64,000 nt of DNA from Pseudomonas sp. (GTDB lineage: Bacteria; Pseudomonadota; Gammaproteobacteria; Pseudomonadales; Pseudomonadaceae), in the NCBI RefSeq assembly GCF_030150285.1, contig NZ_JASLGE010000094.1, positions 1-64,000 of the forward strand. The letters run 5' to 3'. The notes under the pieces were generated by a model. That model was not told the DNA's origin. It searched no databases and saw only the letters and a program-made list of their open reading frames with translations. The translations under genes were made by a program, and so were the position numbers. Below, one piece after another: positions 51,664 to 60,044 of this stretch (position 1 is its first letter; every line of letters begins with the position of its first letter).

Positions 51664-53669
51664 GCGCCGGTGACGCCGAACGCTGGAAAGAAAAATACCT
51701 CAAAAGCATCGAGCAGCAAGACAAGCTCGAACGCCGCTGGAATGCGCGGCTCGATTTGTTGCGTCGCGGGCTTGTCCGCAGCACCTTGGCGGCCGAAGGC
51801 GCGGACAGGACCGTCGACCAATGCATGAAGGAAATGCGTGAAGTCGTACGCACGGATGACATGGATGCCCCGTTGGCCGCTTTGTTGCCGCGTCTTGAAA
51901 AAGCGGTGCTCGACTCCGAGCAGCGCCGTGAAACGCGTGTGGAGCAAATAGGCGTTGCACTGTCGTCCCTGGTGGCGCAATTGCAAGCCCTGCCGTTACC
52001 TCGTGATGTGAAGAAGCCACTCAAGGCATTCGCCAAGCGGCTCGACGGCCGGGTGGCCCAAGCGCGAGAAATGCCCCTGTTGTTGGGTGAGCTGAGTGAC
52101 TTGCAAGGGCGTGCTCTGGCCCCCCAATTCAATGACCCTGAGCCCTCCAAACCAGGGCTATTGCAGCGACTGTTCGGAGCCCACGACACGAACCCGAGCG
52201 ACAGGGTGGCCAGTGAAGCGCCCGCGGCCCCATTGCCTGTTGCTGTGCCCCCGTCCCCTGCGGTGCACGCGCCTGCCGCCCGCCAAGATGTGGAGCCTCA
52301 GGTGTCGCTGGAGCCTGCACACGGCTCTGTACCTCAGGCCGATGCTCAGCGCGTACCTTCTCTGGCAGAGTTGCCACTGCTGCCTTCGGTGGAAGAAAGG
52401 CCTGCACCTGAAGAGCAAGATGAGTCGCGGGGTGCGCTTGAGTCGGTCGTAGCCTTGGTCGATACCGAAGTTCAGCGGCTTGAAGCCATCCCCGAGAGCC
52501 CGCAAGTTGAACCACCGGGCTTTCCTGAGCCTGATGAACGGCCCCTTATGGCGCAATCGTCGGCTGAGCCCGAGCCGGTCGAGGCTGATGCCGCCTATGG
52601 TTTACCTGAAACCGCCGAGCCTACGTATAGCTCGGTGGCGGAACATATTGAGTCCACCCTGCTCGGTTTGCTCAGCGACCTGTCGTTGCCCGAGCACCAC
52701 CGGCCCATGGCCGAAGCGATGCGTCGGCGTTTAGAAAAAGGGCTTAATTGGTACGAACTGCTACCGATCCTCGATGATCTTGCTGTTTTAATGCTGGCCG
52801 TCACCGACAGTGGTCAGCATGAGTTCCAAACCTACCTCAAGCAACTCAACGGGCGACTGGAGTCTTTCCAGAACAATCTTCAGGCGGCGACAGCTGGCCA
52901 CGCCGAAGGCAAAACCGCTGCTGATGATTTGCACAGCCAGTTACGCGTGCACGTCGATGAACTCCAACACAGCATGCAAGGTGCCGTGGATTTGAACAGC
53001 CTCAAGGGCATTCTGGAGGGCCGTCTTGAAGGGCTGTTGAGTACCATGGAACAACACCGCCAGCAGCGCGATGCACGCGAGCAAGAGGTATCGGTCCTTT
53101 TGCAAGGGCTGGCCGAGCGGGTGGTTCACATGGAGCAGCAGGCGCTCAATTATCGCGAACACCTTGAAGAGCAGCGTCAGAAGGCGTTGGTCGACCCGCT
53201 CACCGGCTTGCCCAATCGTGCGGCCTGGGGCGAACGGCTTGCGGTTGAGGTCGCTCAGTGGAAAACACAAGGCACCCCCTTGTTGATCGCCATGCTCGAT
53301 CTCGATCACTTCAAACGCATTAATGATGGTTATGGCCATTTGGCGGGTGACAAGGTGTTGAAAATCATTGCCGCCCAATTGCAAAAGCACCTGCGCACCA
53401 ACGATTTCATTGCCCGTTTTGGTGGCGAGGAATTTGTGCTGTTGATCGCTGATACGCCCTTTGAGAAGGGCGTGGCGTTGATCGAAACGTTGCGGGCGGC
53501 TATCGAAGCGTGCCCGTTCCATTTCAAGGGTGAGCGTGTGACGATCACGGCGTCTATCGGGCTGTCGGCGTTCAACAGCGGCGATCGCAGTGAGGCTGTA
53601 CTCAAGCGGGCGGATGACGCGTTGTATCGTGCCAAAAGCAAGGGCCGTAATTGTATTGAGTCGAACTAA
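51660..53669 (+). CDS. Diguanylate cyclase with GGDEF domain (DgcH-like)
   Basis: A 669-residue cytoplasmic protein that should make cyclic di-GMP. Residues 1-150 are helical and charged; 150-330 form a low-complexity Pro/Glu/Ala-rich linker; 330-500 are helical, partly coiled coil. The C-terminal GGDEF domain (about 510-669) has RFGGEEFVLLI with an active-site GGEEF and, five residues before it, RTND, an RxxD inhibitory site. The P. aeruginosa counterpart in this locus is DgcH (PA5487). It starts 4 bases inside the upstream gene's stop, so the two are co-translated. Confidence 0.93.
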   Translation: MSAGDAERWKEKYLKSIEQQDKLERRWNARLDLLRRGLVRSTLAAEGADRTVDQCMKEMREVVRTDDMDAPLAALLPRLEKAVLDSEQRRETRVEQIGVALSSLVAQLQALPLPRDVKKPLKAFAKRLDGRVAQAREMPLLLGELSDLQGRALAPQFNDPEPSKPGLLQRLFGAHDTNPSDRVASEAPAAPLPVAVPPSPAVHAPAARQDVEPQVSLEPAHGSVPQADAQRVPSLAELPLLPSVEERPAPEEQDESRGALESVVALVDTEVQRLEAIPESPQVEPPGFPEPDERPLMAQSSAEPEPVEADAAYGLPETAEPTYSSVAEHIESTLLGLLSDLSLPEHHRPMAEAMRRRLEKGLNWYELLPILDDLAVLMLAVTDSGQHEFQTYLKQLNGRLESFQNNLQAATAGHAEGKTAADDLHSQLRVHVDELQHSMQGAVDLNSLKGILEGRLEGLLSTMEQHRQQRDAREQEVSVLLQGLAERVVHMEQQALNYREHLEEQRQKALVDPLTGLPNRAAWGERLAVEVAQWKTQGTPLLIAMLDLDHFKRINDGYGHLAGDKVLKIIAAQLQKHLRTNDFIARFGGEEFVLLIADTPFEKGVALIETLRAAIEACPFHFKGERVTITASIGLSAFNSGDRSEAVLKRADDALYRAKSKGRNCIESN

Positions 53670-53950
53670 TTCTCTATTTTTCTCATGTCGTTACAATCCT
53701 ACCCAAGAGTAGTACTTTTCTTTTATGCTGTTTATTGGCCTTTGCTTTCTTGACGCTGCATGAGTTGGCGACTTAGCTAACATAACAGCGTGCGAGAAGG
53801 TGGTAAGTGTCTTGAAGTTGAGTGTTTAAGCTAAAGGCATTTTACGTGTTATTTAATGGCACTGCCGATGTCTGTATTGTTAACCACCTTTTCCACACGC
53901 TGTCATGTAGGTTTATCGGCAGGATGCCCTCGATGAGTTTAGGGAGTGGT

Positions 53951-54352
53951 ATGAGAAAAGTCATTGTAATGTGTTCGATGTTTATGTTGATATCAGGGTC
54001 TTTTTCCGCATTGGCGGCGGCTAAAGGGCACGAATACTCGGCCAGAATTGATGCGCAAGGTAAGGTCGAGGCACAGTCGGCGCACTGGATAGAGTCTGTT
54101 GATCACGTCAGTCAAACTAACTATGGCGCCAGTTATAAGGTTAATATTGTGCCAGGTGCGTTTCAGAAAGAACCCAAGTATTGTCATGTATCGACCTACG
54201 ATAATTCAACGTATGAACATACCTTGTATGGGATTGCGAAGTTGTCGAGCAAGCCAACGCGTGAAACAGTTAATGTTATCGGTTTAATGCTTGGTCTTGA
54301 TAAGCCTTCTGGCGATTCATCCATGAGTTTTTATCTGGTGTGTGGTAAGTAA
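53951..54352 (+). CDS. Hypothetical exported protein in AT-rich DNA
   Basis: A 133-residue protein with a signal peptide (MRKVIVMCSMFMLISGSF..., cleaved near SALA-AAK) and a beta-rich mature part (YSARIDAQGKVE, YGASYKVNIVPG, KYCHVSTYDNSTYEHT), with cysteines in KYCHV and YLVCGK that could form a disulphide. I do not recognise a family. ATG 53951 has AGGGAG just upstream; the frame is open from 53822. The surrounding 53.7-54.4 kb is clearly more AT-rich than its neighbours, suggesting recent acquisition. A hairpin terminator follows. Confidence 0.65.
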   Translation: MRKVIVMCSMFMLISGSFSALAAAKGHEYSARIDAQGKVEAQSAHWIESVDHVSQTNYGASYKVNIVPGAFQKEPKYCHVSTYDNSTYEHTLYGIAKLSSKPTRETVNVIGLMLGLDKPSGDSSMSFYLVCGK

Positions 54353-54360
54353 GCGTCGCT

Positions 54361-54387
54361 TCCCTGCTCTCGTAGAGCAGGGATTTA
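54361..54387 (+). terminator. Hairpin after the AT-rich hypothetical gene
   Basis: A perfect 10-base-pair stem TCCCTGCTCT/AGAGCAGGGA with a 3-base loop is followed by TTTAT. It is a probable intrinsic terminator 8 bases after the stop codon. Confidence 0.72.
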
Positions 54388-54472
54388 TACCGCAGCGAAT
54401 GTCGCCCCACGATATAACTCAGCTCAGTAAGGTATGCTTGCTCGCTTACTGATACCTGTGCAGCCCATGCCT

Positions 54473-55255
54473 ATGAAATTTCCCGCCTTTATTTGTGTTC
54501 TTTTACTACTGGCCGGTTGTGCCAGTGGCCCTCGTATGGACACCAGCCACCCGTCGGTCAACCACGATAGCCGTGTGCAGTTTATCGTGCTTCATTACAC
54601 CTCAACCTCGCTGGAGCGTTCGCTGGAACTACTGACCCGTGGGCCTGTGAGCAGCCATTACCTGATAGGTGACACGCCACCGACCCTGTACAAACTGATG
54701 GATGAAAACCAGCGAGCCTGGCACGCCGGGGAAAGCCAATGGAAAGGCCGCACTTGGCTCAACTCAAGCTCCATTGGGATCGAAATCGTTAACAAAGGGT
54801 TTGAAGACACCCCGAATGGCCGGGTCTGGTACCCCTACACGGAAGGCCAGATACAGGCTTTGATTACGTTACTCAACGATATTTCGACCCGGTACAAAAT
54901 CGATCCGCAGAACATCATTGGCCACAGTGATATTGCGCCGCTGCGCAAGCTAGACCCGGGTCCGTTGTTTCCCTGGAAGCGTTTGGCTGAGGCAGGTTTT
55001 GGTGCCTGGCCAAATGCACAGAGCGTAGCCCGTGAGCAGGCGCTGTTTAACCAGGCTTTGCCCAGCGTGACATGGTTCCAGCAGCAGCTTGCGATACTGG
55101 GTTATGAAACGCCGCAGACCGGTGAGCTGGACGTTGCTACTCGCCACGTGCTGGCGGCCTTTCAGATGCACTTTCGGCCCTCACGTTTCGACGGAGTACC
55201 CGATGCTGAAAGTGCAGCCATTTTGAAAGTGCTAAACACGCAAAAGAACGGCTAG
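54473..55255 (+). CDS. N-acetylmuramoyl-L-alanine amidase AmpDh2-type lipoprotein
   Basis: A 260-residue amidase_2 enzyme that cleaves the muramic acid-peptide bond of peptidoglycan. Its signal ends in the lipobox LAGC, so it should be anchored in the envelope. The zinc site is present: FIVLHYTSTS near 36-45 (first His), the catalytic-region IGIEIVN, and GHSDIAPLRKLDPGP near 152-166 (second His and Asp). A peptidoglycan-binding domain occupies the C terminus (about 195-255). In P. aeruginosa AmpDh2 (PA5485) is in this place next to kinB. Start 54473 is the most sensible of three near ATGs. Confidence 0.9.
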   Translation: MKFPAFICVLLLLAGCASGPRMDTSHPSVNHDSRVQFIVLHYTSTSLERSLELLTRGPVSSHYLIGDTPPTLYKLMDENQRAWHAGESQWKGRTWLNSSSIGIEIVNKGFEDTPNGRVWYPYTEGQIQALITLLNDISTRYKIDPQNIIGHSDIAPLRKLDPGPLFPWKRLAEAGFGAWPNAQSVAREQALFNQALPSVTWFQQQLAILGYETPQTGELDVATRHVLAAFQMHFRPSRFDGVPDAESAAILKVLNTQKNG

Positions 55256-55263
55256 GCCTCGGG

Positions 55264-57054
55264 TCAAGCTAGAGGTAGCGCCATGTAAAACTGTGTGCCT
55301 TGGCCCGGGCGAGAGAACACGCCTATTCGCCCGCCATGCAGTTGCACAATCTCTTTGCACAGTGCCAGCCCAAGCCCGGCCCCGCCTTTTTTGCGCCCTA
55401 CTTGTACAAAGGGTTCAAATATCCGGCCTTGCTGGCTATAGGCGATGCCTTCGCCGTTGTCTTCAACGCTGATAATGACCCGTTCGCCATGCCGGCGGGC
55501 TTGCAGTCGGACATGCCCGTCACAGGCCGTGTGGCGCAATGCGTTGTCGAGCAGGTTATCCAACACGCGGTCCAATTGCGCGTGATCGGCATTCAACTCA
55601 GGCAGCAACGGTTGCAAGTCGATAATCAGGTCCACCTTTTTGGCGCTGGCACGTTCCATAAAGCGGGCGCGGGCGTGCTCTAACATCATTTCCAGATTGC
55701 AGGGGCTCAGGGTCAGTTTTTGCATGCCGTTTTGATAGCGGGAAAAATTCAGCAGGTCATTGATCAACTGCATCAGCCGCTGCATTTCTTCGTTGACGGT
55801 GTTGAGCAAGTCCATCTCCCGCGATTGCGGGTCGAAGTGGGCGCGCTCCAGAAATAACCCGAATGCCATATGCATACCCGTGACCGGGGTGCGCAGCTCA
55901 TGGGAGGCGCGCAGGACGAACTCGCTGCGTACGCGCTCGAAGGCCCGCTGCTCGGTCACGTCATGTAACACCATCACAGCACCAAGAATAGGCCCTTTCG
56001 GTTGGCTGACCGGTGTGAGGCTATAGGTCAGCAGGCGGGTTTCCCCTCCGGCATTGACGCTCAAGTCTTCCGGTACGCGCTCAAGGCTGCCGCCGCGTAG
56101 CACGGTCAGCAGCAATTGGTCGAGCTCCGGGCGCTGCAACGCCTCGCCCAAGGACTGGCCGAGTGAACGCTCGTCCCAACCCAGCTGACGTTGCGCGACG
56201 GGGTTCAAATGCTCTAGCCGGCCTTGATGGTCAATCATCAACAAGCCGTCATCAATGCTGTCGAGTACGGTTTGAAAACGCTGCTGGCCTGCTCGCATTT
56301 CGTCGACATTGGTTGCCTGATGCTGGCGCAAGGCTTCTGCCATGATCCCGAAGCGCCGGGTCAGCAGGTTCAACTCGGTGGCTGAAGACAGGGGTAACAC
56401 CACCTCAAAATTACCTTTGCCGATGTTGTCAGCCGCTTTGGCCAATGCTTCGATCGGTGCCCCGAAACGCCGAGCGATACCGTGCGCTGTAATAAAGCCG
56501 ATGGCCAGCACTGCCAGCCCCACCAGCCCCAGTAGCGCGGCGATAATCATGGCTCGGTCATGGGCAGACGATTGAGCGTTGTAGATATCGTCGAGCGCCT
56601 GACGATGCTCGACCAGCAGGCCGCTGCGTAATTGGTCGAAGCGGTCTGCAAGCTCGCTGGGATTGCTCAGGTCAATGCTGGCGTTGTCTGTGTTACTGAG
56701 CGCTTGCAAAAACTGCTGATAATCCGCGTAGGCTTTAGCGAAACCGCTTTGCAGGTTGTTCTTGCGCTCATGCTCGATACCTTGCTCAAGCAGTTTGAAA
56801 TACTCTTGGGTTGAGGCCTGCAGGGCTTTGAGGTCATTGGGGTGGCGAAGAATCAGGATTAACTGATCACCCAGGCTTTGGCGCATCTTGAGGTCCAGAT
56901 CAAGGGTGATGAAGTTGTTCTTGATCAGGGCTTTTTGGGTTTTGGCCATTTGCATCACACTGACAACCCCGAGCAGCAGGCCGAGCAGCGCGACTGTAAT
57001 CAGCGCTGAAATGCTTAAAAACAGTCGGGTGCGCAGTTTGATTGCCAGTTTCAT
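55264..57054 (-). CDS. kinB: Sensor histidine kinase KinB
   Basis: A 595-residue inner-membrane kinase/phosphatase paired with AlgB, the same length as the P. aeruginosa protein. It has helix 1 (about 10-35), a periplasmic helical sensor region, helix 2 (about 165-190), HAMP (190-245), a PAS domain (about 255-360), HisKA with ASHELRTPVTGM near 378 and a HATPase domain (DNLLDNALRH, DNGEGI, GLGLALCKEI). I chose ATG 57054 because homologues begin MKLAIKLRTRLF; the frame is open another 38 codons into algB. In P. aeruginosa KinB limits alginate production. Confidence 0.94.
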   Translation of the reverse strand: MKLAIKLRTRLFLSISALITVALLGLLLGVVSVMQMAKTQKALIKNNFITLDLDLKMRQSLGDQLILILRHPNDLKALQASTQEYFKLLEQGIEHERKNNLQSGFAKAYADYQQFLQALSNTDNASIDLSNPSELADRFDQLRSGLLVEHRQALDDIYNAQSSAHDRAMIIAALLGLVGLAVLAIGFITAHGIARRFGAPIEALAKAADNIGKGNFEVVLPLSSATELNLLTRRFGIMAEALRQHQATNVDEMRAGQQRFQTVLDSIDDGLLMIDHQGRLEHLNPVAQRQLGWDERSLGQSLGEALQRPELDQLLLTVLRGGSLERVPEDLSVNAGGETRLLTYSLTPVSQPKGPILGAVMVLHDVTEQRAFERVRSEFVLRASHELRTPVTGMHMAFGLFLERAHFDPQSREMDLLNTVNEEMQRLMQLINDLLNFSRYQNGMQKLTLSPCNLEMMLEHARARFMERASAKKVDLIIDLQPLLPELNADHAQLDRVLDNLLDNALRHTACDGHVRLQARRHGERVIISVEDNGEGIAYSQQGRIFEPFVQVGRKKGGAGLGLALCKEIVQLHGGRIGVFSRPGQGTQFYMALPLA

Positions 57055-57064
57055 CGCAGGCCAC

Positions 57065-58411
57065 TCATAGGTTGTACTGTTTGCGTTTGCGATAAAGCGT
57101 CGAAGCATCAATGCCAAGGGTCTTTGCCGCTTGGTCCAGGGTTTCACTGGTAGCAAGTACTGCGCCAATGTGCGCTTTTTCCAGTTGATCCAGGCTCAGG
57201 GCGGCTCCTATCCGTGGTGTGTTCGGTGTGCTTTGCTCTGCCATGCCCAAGTGGCTGACTTCGACTATTTCCTGTGGGCAAATAATGCTCGCCCGTTCAA
57301 CCACGTTACGTAGCTCGCGAATGTTGCCCGGCCAACGGTAGTTGGCCAGCGCTTGGCGGGCTTCCGGGCTGAAGGCTCGCGCGGGGCGGGCATACTCTTT
57401 GACGAACCGTGCCAGGAAACGGTCCGCCAAGGTCAGGATATCTTCACTGCGCTCGCGCAGAGGGGGCAGATGCAAGGTGATGACGTTCAGGCGGTAGAGT
57501 AAGTCCTCTCGAAAACGTCCGTCGCGCACCATGTCTTCGAGGTTGAGGTTGGTCGCGGCCAGAATGCGCACATCAGCCCGGCGGGTGACGGGATCGCCTA
57601 CCCGCTCGTAGGCTTTGTCCTGAATAAAGCGCAGTAGTTTTGGCTGCAGTGTCAGCGGAAAATCGCCTATTTCGTCCAGGAATAAAGTTCCGCCATCGGC
57701 CTGATTGACCCGCCCCAGTGTGCTTTCGCTGGCACCGGTAAAGGCTCCCCGGGTATGGCCAAACAGTTCGCTTTCCATCAGTTCAGCGGTCAGTGACGGG
57801 CAATTAATAGTGATACAGGACTTTTTGGAGCGTTTGCTCCACCCGTGAATCGCTTGTGACAACTCGCCTTTACCCGTTCCGGATTCGCCGAGGATCAGAA
57901 TATTGGCATCGGTCCCGGCGACTTGGCGGGCGGTTTCCAGTACCACCATCATGGCCGGGCTGTGGGAGTCGAGGCCGTCCTTGGGTTTGCGGGCTTCACC
58001 TTCAAGGGCTTCGAGACGGGCGGATAACTGACGAACTTCCAGTTGCTTGGCTGCGGCAAGACGCAATTGATCCGGGCTGCAGGGTTTGACCAGATAGTCT
58101 GCCGCCCCGGCCTGAATGGCATCGACCGCGGTGTCGACGGCGGAGTGGGCGGTCACGATCACCACCCGCATCCACGGCGCTTGAATGCGCATTTGCGCCA
58201 AAACGTCCAGGCCATTGTCTTCACCCAGGCGCAAGTCCAGAAAGCACACGTCGAACACCTGGCGCTGGATCAGGGCTTCGGCTTGTGCCGCGCTGCTGGC
58301 GGTAGCAACGGCGTATCCCTCGTCTTCAAGGCAATAACGGAATGTACGCAGGATGGCGGACTCATCATCAACCAGCAGAATGCGACCCTGGTTCTCTTTG
58401 GCGGCTTCCAT
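57065..58411 (-). CDS. algB: NtrC-family response regulator AlgB
   Basis: A 448-residue regulator with receiver domain (phospho-acceptor Asp59 in FLDLRLGED), AAA+ domain (Walker A GESGTGKGE near 178-186, the sigma-54 contact loop GAFTGA near 226, Walker B TLFLDEIGDFP near 246) and a C-terminal Fis-type helix-turn-helix (LDQAAKTLGIDASTLYRKR). AlgB and KinB control alginate and virulence in P. aeruginosa. The intact GAFTGA loop means sigma-54 activation is possible, and a sigma-54 promoter lies about 340 bases upstream, on the divergent side. kinB starts 10 bases after its stop. Confidence 0.95.
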   Translation of the reverse strand: MEAAKENQGRILLVDDESAILRTFRYCLEDEGYAVATASSAAQAEALIQRQVFDVCFLDLRLGEDNGLDVLAQMRIQAPWMRVVIVTAHSAVDTAVDAIQAGAADYLVKPCSPDQLRLAAAKQLEVRQLSARLEALEGEARKPKDGLDSHSPAMMVVLETARQVAGTDANILILGESGTGKGELSQAIHGWSKRSKKSCITINCPSLTAELMESELFGHTRGAFTGASESTLGRVNQADGGTLFLDEIGDFPLTLQPKLLRFIQDKAYERVGDPVTRRADVRILAATNLNLEDMVRDGRFREDLLYRLNVITLHLPPLRERSEDILTLADRFLARFVKEYARPARAFSPEARQALANYRWPGNIRELRNVVERASIICPQEIVEVSHLGMAEQSTPNTPRIGAALSLDQLEKAHIGAVLATSETLDQAAKTLGIDASTLYRKRKQYNL

Positions 58412-58752
58412 TTCCTGCGTTCCTTAGCGAGTGATCTTGGTTAGTGTCGGAATATTCGTGCAAGTTGCATGATTTTTACGAATGTTTCAGCGCACAGTCT
58501 GACTTTTCCGATTCTTAATTTATAAAATGTTGATTTTAAACAATTTAATGATCTGTCAGACGGCTCATTGGCACCAAAGGAGCGTTCCTTACGGGCCGTA
58601 TTGAAATTTAACCTGAATGCCCGGCCATCGTCTGTCGCCGATCGTGCAGAACGCCCGACGGTTTAAAAGGCTATCGTGCAGGATGCGCGTCATCGCGATT
58701 TCTTTGATCTTATAACTATATGATTTATATAGGTTTTATTCGTTTGTGAAGC

Positions 58753-58768
58753 TGGCATGCGGCCTGCA
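58753..58768 (+). promoter_or_regulatory. Sigma-54 (RpoN) promoter
   Basis: TGGCATG at 58753-58759 and CTGCA at 58764-58768 match the -24/-12 consensus TGGCAC-N5-TTGCA, with GG and GC exactly 10 bases apart. It faces the small membrane-protein genes at 58846 and 59216. The remaining bases from 58412 to 58845 hold no gene that I can see. Confidence 0.75.
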
Positions 58769-58845
58769 ACTACAGAAGTATTGAAGCGGCTAACGCCTGT
58801 AAGGGTGAGTGGCAAAAAACGATACTGAGCAGCAGGAGTTTAAGC

Positions 58846-59130
58846 ATGAATCGTCAAGGATTAGCCAGCATGCATGTTTCCCCACTGCACCTGCAGCAAG
58901 GCGTGATGGCCATGCTTGCGCTTCTAGTGACGTTGATTGCAGGCCAGCAGTGGGCCCGGTGGGAGCAGGTACAGCCCCCTGCCCCGCAGGTCATGCGCTC
59001 AGTCGTCGTGCACCATCCTTTTAGCGCGTTCAAGTCAGCGTCGCAGGTGAGCGGCCACTACGACCGCGTCGCTGATGGGGAAACGCGAACGGCAGATTCG
59101 CAACCTGTGCCGCAAAGCTGGGTGTTTTAA
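58846..59130 (+). CDS. Small hypothetical protein behind a sigma-54 promoter
   Basis: A 94-residue protein with one hydrophobic segment (about 19-38, GVMAMLALLVTLIAGQQW) and a polar C-terminal half (VVVHHPFSAFKSASQ... PQSWVF). It is a likely inner-membrane protein with a short tail. A GCAGGAG site lies just before ATG. The counterpart in P. aeruginosa near algB is also uncharacterised. It is 78 bases from the start of the RpoN promoter's -12 region, so this gene probably needs an enhancer-binding protein for expression. Confidence 0.72.
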   Translation: MNRQGLASMHVSPLHLQQGVMAMLALLVTLIAGQQWARWEQVQPPAPQVMRSVVVHHPFSAFKSASQVSGHYDRVADGETRTADSQPVPQSWVF

Positions 59131-59215
59131 CGCTTCACACGTTTGATGCCCTGACGCGGCTTCCAATCGCATGACCGGCATCTCACTTTTTCGCACCGTA
59201 ATAAGGAGAGACACC

Positions 59216-59377
59216 ATGTTAAGTTGGGCAATTACCTTTCTGATTATCGCCATCATCGCAGCTGTTCTGGGTTTTGGTGGTATTGCGGGCACCGCGACCG
59301 GTATCGCCAAGATTCTCTTTGTTGTGTTTTTGGTGATGTTCGTTGTGTCGTTCATTTTTGGTCGTCGAGGGCGCTAG
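59216..59377 (+). CDS. DUF1328 small membrane protein
   Basis: A 53-residue YtjA/DUF1328 protein made mostly of two hydrophobic helices (MLSWAITFLIIAIIAAVLGF and IAKILFVVFLVMFVVSFIF) with the family signature GFGGIAGTATGIAK between them and a basic end (GRRGR). AAGGAGAG precedes ATG at a good distance. It lies 85 bases after the previous gene on the same strand with no terminator between, so both may come from the sigma-54 promoter. DUF1328 proteins are often stress-induced; their role is unknown. Confidence 0.85.
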   Translation: MLSWAITFLIIAIIAAVLGFGGIAGTATGIAKILFVVFLVMFVVSFIFGRRGR

Positions 59378-59411
59378 GCGCATTTTCGGCATACATCCAG
59401 CCTCTCAGGAC

Positions 59412-59470
59412 TGCTCGCGATTGAGCCAACGCCAAAGGAGTGGCGTTGCGTGTTGACTCAATCGCGAGCA
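59412..59470. repeat. Long nested inverted repeat
   Basis: An outer 14-base stem TGCTCGCGATTGAG/CTCAATCGCGAGCA encloses an inner 8-base stem CAACGCCA/TGGCGTTG whose loop is AAGGAG. The outer arms contain the REP core GCTCGCGAT. It is 34 bases after the DUF1328 stop. It may be a divergent REP doublet or an RNA structure exposing a ribosome-site-like loop. Confidence 0.65.
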
Positions 59471-59520
59471 GGTCCGTTATGTCAGGTCTGAAAAAGCGTT
59501 TGGACACGCGCGTCAGGAAT

Positions 59521-59551
59521 AAAAAAGCCAAGGGTTAGCCTTGGCTTTTTT
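59521..59551 (+). terminator. Intrinsic terminator before gltP region
   Basis: AAAAAAGCCAAGG pairs with CCTTGGCTTTTTT around GTTAG. It ends the upstream small-gene unit. From 59552 to 60044 I see no gene; the stretch contains a TGCCGA-T-TCGGCA palindrome at 59841-59853 and a weak GG-N10-GC pair at 59937-59950. Confidence 0.92.
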
Positions 59552-60044
59552 GCGTTTACGAGTCAGGTCTTTCACCCGTAACACCCTATCGTGACTGAAT
59601 TTTTAACGAGCATGTGGCTTGAGAGGCCTCTGAGAGCGTCGACCGTATATCGACAAAACCACAAAATCTTTTCTTCATTAATTCCGATTTATATTGTCGG
59701 ATTTTTCCTCGGTGCGGAGTGGTTCTCTTCCATTTGAGGAGGAGCAAAAATACCTTGAAATAGCCGGCTGACGGCGCTTATGTCGTCTATTCTGAAGTCA
59801 ATCCCATGTGGGTTGAGGGCGTCTTGTCGGACAAAACTCATGCCGATTCGGCATAGGGTAGGCGTTTACGGCATTAGACGGTTACGCCTTGCATGGGAAT
59901 AGTTGCGCCTTTTTTCGCCTGCCAAAGAGCCTGTATGGCTTGATTTGGGCGACCTTCTACGGGGGTTCAGGTCGGGTGTTTTTGCGCTCTTTGGCGCTTT
60001 AGTCCGAGCCTGTGCCCGAGTCCACTTGAAGTAAGGGTAATGAC

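Noticed and set aside
59937..59950. Sigma-54 promoter for gltP
   Set aside because: GG-N10-GC spacing fits, but the -12 element reads GGGC rather than TTGC and no activator site is obvious.
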